From Nemopilema nomurai (Eukaryota > Cnidaria > Scyphozoa > Rhizostomeae > Rhizostomatidae): a stretch of 64,000 nt of DNA. The stretch lies in the NCBI GenBank assembly GCA_003864495.1, contig ML133401.1, positions 4,393,189 through 4,457,188 of the forward strand, read 5' to 3'. A program made the translations under genes and the position numbers. A model generated the notes under the pieces. The model worked only from the letters and a program-made list of their open reading frames with translations. It was not told where the DNA came from and made no database searches. Of this stretch, positions 39,001 through 51,900 are shown in pieces (positions within the stretch are counted from its first letter, which is position 1; each line of letters starts with the position of its first letter).

Positions 39001-40053
39001 ATTCCAAAACCTTGGAGTTTTGCATTTTTGAACAATGATTTCCTAAAGACCCAAGGATTTAAACCTTCTTTCAAATATCCAACAACTTTTCCAAATGCAT
39101 ATTCCTCTTAAAACAAATTACCTATAAAAATCACTGATTATTGATGGTAGTTAACAAAACATATAAATTCATAATGTAATATATGATCTGCTTGGGAAAG
39201 ACAAAATTGCATGTGATTTCCTTCTGCATTTTTGTTAGCAACATAAACAAAAAGGAATCTGCTTCGATAAAGAATTCAAAGGAATATTCCGGTCTTCGTA
39301 GTTAAACTTTCAACAGATCTCAAATTTTACTGAGTGTATAAAGAGGCATTGCAAACATTGACATGACATGTGTCTAGATCATGTTTAAATCTATTCAATC
39401 GTTCTCACAACATTGATGACCAAATAAGAAAAACTTTGGTGCAAATGTAAACCAAAAGATGAATAATACGTATCCTATTTCTTAACCTCAACAATGATGC
39501 TGACATAGTCCGCAATTGCGATTACTGAATCAGATACAGATTTGTTACTTATTCCTCCAGCTGTACGCTACATACAAATCCGAGTTAATCAGGTAAACAT
39601 TTTGCTACGAACAAATTGTTATAAAAATGAACTGGCGCTCGAAATCACCGGACACAACAGAATGACTAAAAGACTAATTGAAAAGTACCGCTTAACTGTT
39701 TACGGAATTAAGATCCTTACTTTAAATGATGATTAATAAAGGATTTGACTTTTATATCAATGGGCATGTTAAGGCTGAAAACCTGCATATAATAGCTAAA
39801 GTCAAACTGTATCAATAAAATCATGAGGATGTTTTGCCGGGTCAATCCAAACGCAACGCGCAAAATCGATCCACAAGGCCTAAAGCTGCGAAGTTTGATA
39901 AAAACAATGGTTTTATAAAGGTCAAACGTTTACCTTTTTCGTTGAAATTGTCCCCTCGACAATAAGGCTATCAGCCCTTTTGATGAAAAGTGAAACTAAA
40001 ACATAAACCAGTAAATATAGTTTGAAAAAGTGTTGTAGCATTCTCGCTGACAT
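26206..40053 (-). CDS. TMEM145: TMEM145/GPR180-like seven-transmembrane protein (GOST family), 3' end unresolved
   Basis: Seventeen exons join in phase: 39934-40053, 37664-37750, 37270-37347, 36747-36864, 36090-36160, 35073-35151, 34617-34688, 32815-32883, 32132-32212, 31040-31118, 30491-30584, 29874-29948, 29019-29116, 28730-28789, 28160-28220, 26896-27036, 26206-26355 (511 codons, no stop reached). The architecture is a signal peptide, a luminal domain with paired cysteines, seven hydrophobic helices and a Ser/Asn-rich tail. Family signatures are WVFITRFCY, LFHYTYKMFM, LLAKGWTVTRGRISSSGQVK and DPGEVLYLYESPAG. Relatives act as orphan receptor-like or secretory-pathway trafficking proteins; substrate and ligand are not inferable. 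TMEM145 is a better fit than GPR180, mainly from LYLYESPAG and the VTF start of the tail exon. Exon 17 may splice further left or read on to a TAA after 14 more codons. Confidence 0.92.
26740..26870 (+). repeat. Dispersed repeat family, copy 2
   Basis: Contains GTCGGGCACTCCTCAGAGTA and TGCAAACGTCGGAAAATGAC, matching the copies at 49020-49190 and, reversed, 53150-53320. Lies between tail exons 16 and 17 of the TMEM145-like gene, ending about 25 bp from exon 16. Confidence 0.7.
27203..27436. repeat. 19-bp GC-rich minisatellite, about 12 copies
   Basis: The unit is CCGGTTCCCGGGACATCGA, with A/T alternating at the last position and a few CCCAGG variants. It is CpG-rich and contains a CCCGGG palindrome, in strong contrast to the AT-rich surroundings. 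Three repeats (57 bp) give an open 19-residue period in several frames, which explains overlapping Pro/Gly/Arg ORFs on both strands. It lies in the intron between exons 15 and 16 of the TMEM145-like gene. Confidence 0.97.
28160..34688 (-). CDS. TMEM145-like seven-helix bundle exons (7-15)
   Basis: Nine short exons encode the membrane bundle. Helix 1 is NIGFFLATFCMFFCSLILA; then come MFDVIYYVEYG, ADMALLLFLLILLAKGW, LGVFFTLYSIAYVALYIYEA, a GVGLTIMRLI segment, WFWFCYGIFFTLKHYP, FLSGPVFVLIATYVLEPWV and AVTFCAYIFFL. Order and loop motifs follow the family's rhodopsin-like GPCR transmembrane domain. Phases alternate 0, 1 and 2 and all close, so no helix appears to be missing. Confidence 0.9.
32354..32650. 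mobile_element. Small inverted-repeat element with G and C runs
   Basis: GGCGTGCCGAAG at 32361-32372 is repeated inverted at 32630-32641, with CCACTG just outside on the right (so CAGTGGCGTGCCGAAG when reversed). A G run lies inside the left end and a C run inside the right end, so the whole unit could fold back. Size and ends fit a MITE, but no target duplication could be matched. It sits in the 602-bp intron between exons 8 and 9 of the TMEM145-like gene. Confidence 0.6.
35073..40053 (-). CDS. TMEM145-like signal peptide and luminal-domain exons (1-6)
   Basis: The first exon starts MSARMLQHFFKLYLLVYVLV, a typical signal peptide, and ends with IVEGTISTKK, the position where mature family members begin. 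Next come EWVFITRFCYKHYTKDDFGA, LTILYYDTQWKDVYP, a cysteine-containing PGNNQILELSPGGHC segment, TRARWWYLVFSHCNSS and MIMTNGNSFWNQHFSADE. These match the extracellular domain of TMEM145 and GPR180 in order. Asn-Ser-Ser in exon 5 is a possible glycosylation site. Intron 1 (37751-39933) holds a small tandem duplication at about 38565-38690; no other exon is evident in it. Confidence 0.9.
38565..38690. repeat. Two-copy tandem duplication in TMEM145-like intron 1
   Basis: ACATATAATCCCCATCTGTT occurs twice, each preceded by a CTAGCTTTTTT...ATCCT/GTCCT...CACTTG or TACTTG segment. Just to the right, AATGGAATGGGACAA is also duplicated (about 38766-38812). Confidence 0.75.
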
Positions 40054-43000
40054 CTTGAACTTCCACCATCGGAAAGTCGCTTTACTTGACAGAATCATCC
40101 AGGGGGTTAATCAAATAGAATAATAGACCGCCTTTGGCGCCGGTCATGGTGCTACATTTAAAGGGACCGGCGTTTAAAAGGCCAACTTTTTGTAAAAAGG
40201 GATCACTTATCTTGTAACTCACATCGCATCCGCAGATTCTAGCAGATTCTAAGAAACTTCTGGCATAAGGATGCATAGTTAGAGCTTTAGGCCATAGGTT
40301 TACCAGCTTGAAGAAGTGAGAAAACTCCACAATCGTTCATGTATTCTCTTAGCATTCAAGAAACCACTGAAAGATTTCATTTACTGTTAGGTATTTGTTT
40401 GATAATCCGTGTTGTTTGATAATCCGATAATGCATGATGTCCTCTTGGAAGACCATTAAAAGAGGACAAAGTCTAGCTTATTTGTATATATTTGTTTTGA
40501 AAAAGTTGGTCTGTCATTGATTTTTGCTATCTTTTCTTGGTTCAGAACAATATCGTCATTAATATTGCACAGCTCCAGAAATTAGTCCAACTTAGACACG
40601 TTTGCATATACTCAGAGCAAGAGGACTAAATTATGAGGATAATGACATAACAATATAAAAACGAAGGAATTAAGCCCTTTTGCAGATGGCTGCCCCCGCT
40701 GCCCCCTCCTCTCTCCCTTCTCCTATTGGCAAAGGACAGATACATCGAAGTCTTGCAATTACCCCTGAACAAAATATCATTGTACCTAAACTCTAGCCCG
40801 AGACCGATTCACGAAAACTCTCAAGAATTAGAACTAAGTCTTCATTCTTTTATTCACTCGGGAAATCTAAAGGGAAGTCAGGCCATCCTTGACAACAGTC
40901 CTTCTACTTCATATTGTTTACACAAGGCATTGAACGTATTGCCATTGTAAATGCGTTAAAATATTACGGACACAAAGGACTCAGTTGAGGCCGGTCATGT
41001 TTTTGTAATGGTGTGGATCTAATCTAATGGCTACTATGTATACAAGCGAAACTGAATGAGTATGGCACAAAAGTTCGAAGGGATAACTTGTTGTTCCGAA
41101 GCAAACTTCTTTTCATCGCAGCCTTTACAGTCCTGATCCACGGAAGATGTTTAAAACTTCTCACCCATCATACTTGTGTGTCTAATCTAAATTGGCACGA
41201 CCCCCTGAAAAATCAGAGGCTGTTGCCATGGCTTAGTAAAGAATTGAAAACGAGATGAAAGCCAAGCAGCTTTGCATTCAAAACGAAGCTAGGACCTGCA
41301 ATCGAATTTGATTGAAGAAACGCTTAAATTTTAATTAACTTACTACAGACATAATTTTCTGAGATATTTGCTCGTCTGGAATTTAGGCGCATGTAATTGC
41401 CTGTCGCACTATCGAAGTTTAAGAAAGAAACATTGGTTGCCACGAACGCGGAAATTGCAATTCATCTCATTGTGGCCCCTTGTCTCAAGATTTGCATCGG
41501 GAAGGATAATCTTATCAACTTGTTTTGACGAATAGTATCCCAGACAGCATCACGTCCCCAAGGCTAAGTATGCAGCTTTCCCTCCCTAGAGACTATGGTA
41601 TGCTGTAAAACAGTGGCGTGCTGGGGATGAAGCTGCACGGGGGCAAAGGGTCAAAATGCCCCCTCTTTAGTTACCTTTACACGCTAGCATGAAACATGAA
41701 GTAAGTTCGGGAACTTATGAAAAGAGGGGATGGATTATCAAGGATAATTATAATTGCCATAATTATAATTATAACTGACGTCAGTAAAAAATTGACTTGA
41801 AAAGTTAACATTATCCCTGCAATAGTGATTAAAAGATCTTTGAAGTCGAACCTTTTCTTTACGTCTTAAAGGGAATGGAAGCGTAGATCAAGCATTTCCT
41901 AAAAATAGACAGTACGGAGCCTGCGCTGAAGTCACATTGTAACTGTGCACGTGAAGTAGATTCAAAGGCATAAGGCTTGTGATTGGTTGACGTTTGATTG
42001 GCAGCTCGAGCTTACTGCCTCGGAGCCACTTAAATATGCTTCAATTCCCTCTAAGACTGTTTTTTGCCTCTTTTGACACTCCGGTAAATATTTAAAGACC
42101 ATCTAGTGAATAGAAACATATAATCTACAGTTGTAAGGCTGGCTGCAGTGAAGAAAGTTTCAGATGGAAACTACTTATAATCACAGGGCGAACTTGGACA
42201 ATCCGGAGAGGTACCATGTTTTGCTAGATGTCATATATTCAGCATCCCTGACCCTAACCGATCTGTGATTCGTTGATGCAGTCAAAAAAATCCCCGACGT
42301 GTATGACATGATGTTAATCGGATTATCCTGTCCGGATTGTCCAAATTTTGCCATCACAGAAAGCTAGACCCATTTGGGCACAGTTTGTAAACTCGGTATC
42401 AGCCACTTTGAGGCCTCAATAGCTTTGAACGTGTTTCAGAAAATGTGGTTGGTTACAACTGCGAGCAATTTGGTTGCGAAGAAGCAGATGATAAGACATT
42501 GATATCCAAATCATCATTTCCATTCCTATTCAGGTTGCCGCGGGACATAGTTGTTATGGCGCGAAAGTCAATTTGTGGCCTAAATACTCGACTCACTCCG
42601 TAGATTTCAAAATATTTCAGCAATTAATTGCAATATAAGAACACTGTTGAATATCATTGAGTTCTCCATCAAATTCTGTATCAACATATATCAAAGGCAA
42701 AGGCGGCAAACTTTGCTGGGAATTATGAGAAATTTTCAAATTAGCATATTTAATATTTCCCTGTCGCGCGACAACAGAATTTTCTGCAGCCCAGAAGGAG
42801 TGAAGAGAGAAAACTAGGCCCTGCCTCACATCCATGTAAACATTAAAACAACAGTATTAGTAAAAATAACATGTAGTGCATTGAATCAAAACACAAAATA
42901 TAAATTGAGTAACTGGCGCGTTTTGATGAGCACGCGACTCACCGATCGATTGATCAAAACCAATAACGAAAAAGCGAAGCCATTAAAACGGAAAAGGAAA

Positions 43001-43826
43001 CTTAAACTATAATTCTGATGAAACAAAGAATTCCAAAGTAGCAAATGTCCGGTTAATTACAATTCATCTTGTCTAATGGTCGTTATTTCTGTTAGCTATA
43101 TACTTAATATAATAACAGCAGTACTTTTTATAAATAACTGTCCGGTGATTCTTGGGTGTTTTTGGGCAATGATCTCTTTATTGTAGAGCAGGCAAAGAAA
43201 TACCCATCAATTTAAGAAAGAAAAAGCAAGAACCAGAAGTATTCGGTTCCAATTCAAGCCAGCAGAACTTTAAAACATCCAAATTCATTTATCGGTTGTC
43301 GATTGCAAAAGTGACCCAAGAATCAAAACAGATTGTACATTCGGAAACATACATACTATACTAAAAGTTATTTCTACAAAACAATTAAAACTTGCTTTTG
43401 TATCTCGATTAAAACTGAACATGAGGTTTTGGTTTATCCTTGCAGTTATCTAAACGGGAAGTTTGTACCCGGATTGATTACAAGGCCACGAATCGAATAG
43501 GGAAAGCTATCTGACAGCCCCAAAGCGAGCAAAACTTCCGAAAAATTCTTCCTAATTTTCTTGCCGAAACAACTTCTGAGAACAAACGTTCACGTATGTC
43601 TGGATAACTTTCTACTTAGACAAGAATAACACTAAAAGAGTTTTTGAGAGCAGGATTAAATTGATATGGTTAGCAAAAAAGTATATGCCTAAACACTCTC
43701 TTATAAAATCAATATTCGTCTAAAAGGAGTTCGTTATTGTCCGAAATTACTTTGGTAGTACGCCTTCTTAAATACACAATACTGGCCGACTTTAAAACTC
43801 TCCTAGCATTCATTTGCTGATTATGG
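40054..43826. other. Intergenic: TMEM145-like 5' flank and integrin 3' UTR
   Basis: The right part should hold the integrin 3' UTR (below 43827), the left part the TMEM145-like promoter. An open frame at 40082-40330 on the minus strand, just upstream of the TMEM145-like ATG, has no recognised similarity. CAGTGGCGTGCTGGGG at about 41612 resembles the ends of the inverted-repeat elements, but no partner was found. No other gene is seen. Confidence 0.5.
43177..43182 (-). terminator. Possible polyadenylation signal of the integrin gene
   Basis: Minus-strand AATAAA about 645 bp after the integrin stop codon. Such hexamers are common in AT-rich DNA, so this is only a candidate. Confidence 0.3.
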
Positions 43827-45992
43827 TTAGGATGTTCCTTCGTACATGGGGTTCTTGAAATGAGACGTGGCTTGCTTGTAGAGCGGATTTTCACCCTAAA
43901 AACAAAGAAATTCGCATAAATGATAACTTTAGACTCCTCTCACACGGCCATGTGCAACGTATGAAAACGGAATCAAAACAGACGAAGACAAAGTCCGCTG
44001 TAAGTGAGATAAGAAAGATCCGAACATCCTTTCAGATAAGAAACAGAGACAGCTGGTACTTTTGTTTTGCTACATTCGTGGCTGTTTCTTCATTTCGGCA
44101 AAACCGTTCAGGGCACAGTCGTAGGGACGCGCAACTACCCAAGGCGACTGTTACAGCGAATTATTCCCCACTTACCAGCCAGAAACTTGGATTTTAGACA
44201 GCGACAACAATTTGTCTGGATTAGGGTATCGGATAATGATGCAAATGGGAGGGATATGGACCAGCGAATGAATATTTCCCGGAGCGAAGCTAGCAGTGAC
44301 CTGGGGGAGTGAGCGTCATATGGCAAAGTTATGGAAGTAGACACCTGCTCTAACGCGTAACGACTCTTGTCTTACACAAATTCAGAGATAGAAAGCAAAG
44401 TACTTTCTAATTGGATAACAATAACCGACATAACCACCATTTGGTTTCCATCAAAATATAATGTAAAAGTTGGCTTGCTACGGTATAACAGAAAAATGAC
44501 CAGGGAAATGACGAGGAAAATAGACAAGCCACCCGAACTGTATCCGTGACAAATCGTACGATGTTTGTTTGAGCTTTGTCATGTCATTAAATGTTTTGCC
44601 GTGAAACTAGTAATATAAAAGTAGTACTATGCTCCGTGCTCCTACCGTATCAAATTTAACTTCTTTCAGATCTTTGTTGAACCTAGCGAGCTCTCTTCGA
44701 TCCTGAAACCAAAAATTTAACATCTTAATAAAAGTTTCATACAAATTGAAGAATACAAATTTAAAACCTGGATGTCTAAAAAGCGTTACCCTATTTGAAA
44801 GTCCTTTTCTTCGACAAGCAAATCGCATCATTTGTTCTACAAGCTGTCTCAATAAACACATCTTGAACTACCATTGAACAAACAAATAACACCTCCTAAT
44901 ATTTTCACTGCTTTTTTGGCAGAAGCAATAAACACATAAAAATAAACGGTGTTATGTCAAACTTTAAAATTGTGTTATCTTGGGAGAAAATTTTCTTTTT
45001 CCTCAAACCCCCAAAATACGTAATGCATGCTAAACAAAAACTTTGGTAGAAAACTGTATTCAAAGACTGATAACTTTCATTTAATTTCTTTCACAATACG
45101 AGTCAACTTTGGGCAATTCATTCTGCGGTCCTTCATTGTGAGGAAAGTTTGAACTGCTGATCTAGGGTTAAACTTGGCACACTCCAGTGGATCAACAATC
45201 GAGAGTTAAGAGTTTTTTTTCAGTTGTAGCTATTTACTGAGTCTGAAAATAACATGTTGTAGGTCGAGACACACTTTTCTACGGTCTTACTGTGTGGACA
45301 GACAACCGAAAAACTTGAGAGCAACTTTGTAACTGGCTGCTTGTACCTCTGAGCATACGAAAAAGGCGGACTCCAGAATCTTTAGCAGCAATAACAGAAG
45401 TTGGTAGCATAACTGGGGGGGGGGGCAGCCAACATGTCCGGGGGGTCATTTGCCCCCTACCTTGTATTTTAAAAGAGGCCCCGACGTCTTGCATTTTAGT
45501 TCTACCGTCATTCGTAAAGAGAGGAGTGAAAAAAATAAAAATTTTCTACTTGAATGTAATTAGGTAAGAGGGAAACAAGCGGAGTTTCGGGCTTAAATTT
45601 CTCAAAAACAGGATTGATATTCACATAACGTGGAGACATCTGTTCTGTTTCTAAGGAAAATTCAAAGCAGATAAACAGATGTCCTTGTCACATGTCTTTG
45701 CACAGAACCGTGCAAATAGGTGTCTGATACCAAAAAACAAACGGATCTTAGAGTCAATATGTCCCAATTTGAAATTGGAGTACTGCCGACACAGCCTTAG
45801 AGACAACATGTCCCGTTGGTCTCACATTCAATAAAAATACAAGTCAGTCGCTACTTTATACTGGAAAAATGCCAAAACCCACCTTCAAAGTGGCTAAAAG
45901 TTTCCAAATGAGGAGCAAGGCCAATCCAACGCCAACAATGCCAGCAATGACCCCAAGAATAATGGCAAGGATGTCTGGCTCTGCGGGGCAGA
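43827..45992 (-). CDS. Integrin beta transmembrane helix and cytoplasmic tail (exons 23-25)
   Basis: Exon 23 encodes the membrane helix [20 protein letters not shown] (about residues 695-718) and a WKLLATLK junction. Exon 24 has [19 protein letters not shown], the membrane-proximal salt-bridge and talin-contact region; the family's Trp before DT is Phe here. Exon 25 gives GENPLY, a TS pair, and KNPMYEGTS before TAA, so both NPxY sites (746-749, 758-761) that bind talin and kindlin are present. Confidence 0.97.
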
Positions 45993-48900
45993 CTGAGGAG
46001 GAGATCTTCATTATTTAAAATGTGTCTTATAGAGAATCTCTTTCTATGCTCACGATAGCCCACAAACAAATGACAACAGTTACTTGAAAGAGGTATTACC
46101 GGCAAAATTAACTGAGACATTAATCTCATTAAGGACTATTAAACTGCCATGTCATCTGAATAGGATGTCATATGAACACGTTCCAGGTAGAATTGTGATC
46201 GCACCCAGATATCGGAAAAGCAATTTACGTTTATATGCAAAGGCGTTGAAAAATGTTAGGCAATTAAGAAATGTCAGGCAATTGAAAAATGCTAGGCTAG
46301 GGCGACTCAGTTCCTCCTAAAGAAAAACTTCAAAATTCCAGGGCTTCTTAACATCGCCGGCTAACAGAAAAATGTCCATCATCGACAAAGCATCTTCAAA
46401 ATGCAAGCAAGATTTATTCCCTTCACAACGTCAAGTAAAAAGTGTGATTACAGTCGAATCTTACTTCTCTCTTTCTGCACTAATAACTCTATTTCCTGGG
46501 TCGCTTGATTCTTCTGGTAGGTGAACACGAAGGAACAGTCATCCTTGTCCCCAGCTACACATCTCTCCCCAGCACCTGAAGCAATTAAGACTCTTTTATT
46601 CCACTCCACGCATGTCATGATGAAAATGACACCTCAAATCGACCAATTCTTCAAACCTCTCCACGCAATAAACAAAGCGATCTTTTGTCAGTAATTCTAA
46701 AACCCTGTTTCGCTTCAATTGAATTTTTATCGAGAATTTGAGAAACCAATTAGCATAACTTGACACAGAATTCATAACGAGTTGAAAACAGCATAACCGT
46801 TGCTGTGTTTAAGTATAATTTGTAATTTCAATGAAAGAAGACCAAATACTCAGTGATGTTTCTACATGGGGGCTGTGGAGAGCCTTGGCCCCCAGAATAC
46901 ATATCGGCCTCTTCAATCGTCCTCCCCCCACTTATCTCAGGAAATATTTGGTTATTGGGTAGTGTTTCCGCTTATATGCCTGATAGGTAGCTTTTGGTAT
47001 GAATTGCTCAGGCATTCTCTTAACTGCCACTTGCACATAACTTCAAATTTTTTTAACAAGAAGGATTATACCACTTAAAAGTAGGGCGTTATTTCATAAG
47101 GCAAATGCTGACAGAAGGAAAATTCTTTCCACAAGGGTGCTACACAATTGTATCGAACCACTCTTGGTCGGAATCGAACTCCAGCTTGCTGCTCCAAAAA
47201 CCAACGATATGTTGTGTCCGTACACTACTATCCCAGGGTTTTATGTGATCCCCCCAGTTTCTCAAGCTGGAATCGCCCCTGCAAATACTACCACAGATTG
47301 GCCCACATAATGTGGTAAGCGTGCGTGAATGAGTCATTAGGGTTTTTCCGCCTGAGCTTCAAGGGAATTCGTATGAAAATTTTCCTAACCGGCTTGAACA
47401 TAGTCGACAGTGGTGAGCTTCTTGATACTCCTTTTTCTGCATTCCGATTCACATTCAGTCGAACCCATGTTACTCGTCTTGAAAATCTTGCATCGAACAC
47501 ATTCTCTGTAGTCCACACAAGGATCAGGGCAGTTCTAAGCAAAAACAAATCGAATAAAATTAATTTCTAACATTGTTGATCCAATTGAGCTAACATAAAA
47601 ACTCTACTTGGCCTCTGCCGTTTGCTTGTTGGCTGCAATAGCTTCCATTTCCTAATAGTAAGTGGGGAAGAGTTTACTTAAGCAAGGCGCTAATTTTAGG
47701 CCAGATATATAAAAGGGGGGCAATGATATTTGTCTTATGGAATTACGCTTGAGTCCAGGTTTGGGGCAAAATGGCCGACGCTTTAGGGTTAGGCCACTTA
47801 CCTCTGCACACTGTTCACAGAAATCTCCATAGTATCCCTTTTCGCATGCAGAGCATCTTCCGCAAATGCAAGAGCCTTTGTTGTTGCAGGTTTGCTTAGG
47901 AAAAAAGAAGAGAAGTATAATTATACAGAATTGCTATCAAGTGATTTTAATAACACGTTAAACAATTAATATTTATTACTATTTAATAATTAACATGCAA
48001 TAAATATTAATATTCAATATGCTTTAAGGTACGTAGAAAGCATCTGAAAAATGGTGGGGAGGGGGGGGGGGGCAAATCATAAAGAGGCACAGAGCTATTC
48101 CGGATTTAGAAGGAGCACTCTTGGGCTTGAATTGAGCATTATTGGGTTTAATGCAAAGCAGATGAAAACCAAACCGGCTGGTCAAGCAGGTTACTTCACG
48201 TCAAGGTTTCTGAAGTTTAATACCCTGCAGACCGTTTATTTGGTTACACGGACACCAGTATTGACAAGCAAGCTTAAAATGCCAGGGCAGCCTGCTTACA
48301 TTGTTGTAAATACAGCCGGCAGTTGAGTTAATGCACTCATCTCCACACGTTGGTCCCGTCCAGTTCGGCTTGCACACACATTTATTACACTCGCAGGACC
48401 CTCTTTCTTTACCTACAATAAACATAAGAGGATACTACAGACTTGTTCCCGGTAGCTACAAATACGTAGAGCCTCTGGCGTGAAGATGGTTTATACTTGA
48501 TAAATTCGGAAGGCAAAGTCATTCACGAGTACGAGATTACGAGTACCAGAACGAGGCTACATCGGAGCTAAGGTGTGCATGAAGGGCCATTACAATGTTA
48601 GAATGAATGAAAATAGAATCGCAAATGATGTATGGAACGTCGAAATGCACATGGCATTAGGGCATTAGGGCTTGTTTTTAAGTGCCTCAAATAAATAACT
48701 TTGTCATATCAGGAGAAAGGAATTAGAAGAGCGGAAACTGCTTAGGAAAGGGGGAACAGATTTTGAGGCAAAAGGTTCCAGTTAGCTGAAATCAACCCCC
48801 TCCTCTAATGGCCAGATGTGGTGTTTTGTCTCCTCATTTTGAAAAGACGGACACAAGGTAGTACAAAACGGCTGCAAATCGAATTTAGTCAAAGTAACCA

Positions 48901-51900
48901 ATAATGAATTCTCTGACAACCCGATGATAGCTTTACTGCTTCTTAAACCCGATAACATTAATGACGACATAAAGAAACGACAAGACTTAGATTGTCTTTT
49001 CGCTTGATTCTCGTCACTACATAGAGTAAAGAGACATTAGAAGAAATAGCGAAAACAAAACTTCTGCATACTTGAGTGCTTTTCGTCCGACACTTCTCAC
49101 AGTATGCAAACGTAATAACCAAAAGCTGACTAACTGAATAGCTTATGACGGATCGAAGCACACTAGAAGGCTGTAAGGACAGCACATGACTGGCTGTCTA
49201 ATAACAAAAAATTTATAAGTATCTAATAATAAATACCTCCACAAATTTCTCCAAAAGATTTCGCACACGTTGCGTTATTGCATTCACAAAAGGCTCCATA
49301 GATGTGCTCTCTTGGATTCTTAAAAAAATAGTTTAAAACCTTTACTACTACAAGTTTAAGGAAAATATCACACCGATTTAAGTGCTATTTAGTCCCTAAG
49401 TGCTTTCTCTTCCAAGAATTATCGAATCAGCTCTTGCCTAACTTAGAGATATCTTATCGTGTTACAAACTATTGCCACTCAAAATTGTAAACTTGAAAAG
49501 TTGAAAAATACGATGTGACAAATTATTGGACTAAGGTTCCTTAGCTCGACAATAGAAAGAGACCTAATTACCGGACTTGGAAAGCACTTGACACACTCTC
49601 CACATTCACAAATTCCTCGATCACTGCAGACTTTTCCATTTATTCTGCAAAAGATCAATGAGCTTCAATGAATATGGGCAGCAAGACCTTCTTGAGAGCC
49701 AGCTTTATATCCCAAGCAGAGAGAGATTATCAAAATATATGTTCCGCACAAGTGAAACAATAGCACAGGTGTTTTAAAATTGTCTCGTGAGAAATCCGAC
49801 TATGGACTTTTTTCCCACTTCATGTTTTACAGACATAAAACAAAGGCTTCTCCCATACAACAAAACTACAATAAAAGTGTGTGGGAGCTGTCCGGTTGTG
49901 GTTGCTTTCCCAGCGATGACGAAGATGGAGACTGGTAACGAGGGATTCAACTGGAGACTGGTAACGAGGGATTCAACTGGAGACTAGTAATGAGGGATTC
50001 AACTGGAGACTAATAACGAGGGATTCAACTGGAGACTGGTAACGAGGGATTCAACTGGAGACTGATAACGAGGGATTCAACTGGAGACTGGTAACGAGGG
50101 ATTCAACTGGAGACTAGTAATGAGGGATTCAACTGGAGACTAATAACGAGGGATTCAACTGGAGACTAGTAATGAGGGATTCAACTGGAGACTGGTAACG
50201 AGGGATTCAACTGGAGACTAGTAATGAGGGATTCAACTGGAGACTAGTAATGAGGGATTCAACTGGAGACTAATAACGAGGGATTCAACTGGAGACTGGT
50301 AACGAGGGATTCAACTGGAGACTAGTAACGAGGGATTCAATAGGAGACTGATAACGAGGGATTCAATAGGAGACTGGTAACGAGGGATTAAATGGCGGGC
50401 CTTTACGCACCTACACTGTGTATCGTCCTCGTTTGTTGTCTGGTTGCATTGGCAGAATCGGCCTATGTAGGTCCTGCAAAAATAACCAAACTGTGGTCAG
50501 CTTTGATTGAGAAAAAAGCATTGGAATCAGGGTTGGTGCAATATTGGTCAATTCATCTTGACTTGACTCCTTTCTGCTAAAGCGATCATTTGAAGTCCTA
50601 AGCTGTTAAAATACTGGTTTCATGGAATCTGGGCACAGAGGTGCATAAATATTGTCGACGAAAACTTACGGTTCGCAAGCACATTGTCCACACTTCAGTG
50701 TCCCCTTTTTGTTGCATATTGGACTGTCCTTAACCTGATATAAAAAACATAGCATATATTTTAAAGACACACCAATTCTTCTGAGGACCTTAATCTTCAA
50801 ATCTTTGTTACCGACAGCTTGCTTTTTTCTTCTGCACGGTATAGGCGCAGTGGGGTCACTACCAGTGTAAGAGTTAACAGGGGAGGTAATTCCGAGGAAG
50901 AAATTTAGTCTAAAGGACAGTGCAGATGTTAATCAAGCACTTCAAAGCTTCTCTAAATTTTGCATTTTCGCTTATTCGACAAGGCAACACCTGCCACCTC
51001 CCACCGAAACACGTCAGCAAAAAAAGTTCAAATCAACCTGGGAAGAGGTTGACATCTTTTGTCTTATCAGTTTTAAACTGCACAAATCCACGGATAACCA
51101 TATAGAAACATTTGCAAAAATTCAAAATGGTAGCGCTTCAGCCAATCAAAAGATTATTCCGCTCTGTTCCATATAGATAACCAAGCATATTAATAATAAA
51201 AAGGACTTACATCATAAATAGGGTCATCGCATTCACAATCACAAACCATCTTCAGATTGACGAAAACGTCATCAAAACTTGTCCGTATTCGAAACCTAAT
51301 CGTGAACAAATTGAACTTCAGGTGACAAAGATCTTGAGCATGACAAATATGAAAACATTTTCACGAGACATTGGCATATTGATAATACAAGCCAGGGAAG
51401 ACTTCAGTAATAAGCAGGATGGTAAAACGGCCCAAAAAGGCCCATCCAAATATTGTTGGATGAAAAAGAGACATAAGCAATTGCCAAACAGTTTTGCTAA
51501 TTGAGAGAAAAAAAACAGTCAGGAGGATATGCCTCCTCCAGACCAATGACACACAAACGGGATTAACAGTTTCAGCATGAGACACGTGGTTTTAGGACTA
51601 TAGCTGGAGATGATAAAAATAATCAAACCCTTTGACTTCTTTAAGCTGCTTGCTGCACTCGCTAGCTTCCATTGAGACATTAAATTGGACCTAAGAACAG
51701 AAAGTGAAAGTCAAACTCAGACTAAAAATTGGTCAGACTAAAAAGGGGTGGTATTAAAAAAATTGTGCATGTACCAAATTATCAACTTAGATAATCACTA
51801 GATCAGAATATTATCTAAATATATTATAAAAATATATTATCTAAGTATATTATAAAAATATAATTAATAGGAATATTATCTAAATATATTATAAAAATAT

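Noticed and set aside
47940..48025. An AT-rich hairpin as a regulatory site or origin
   Set aside because: The palindromes are short and typical of A/T-rich introns; nothing points to function.
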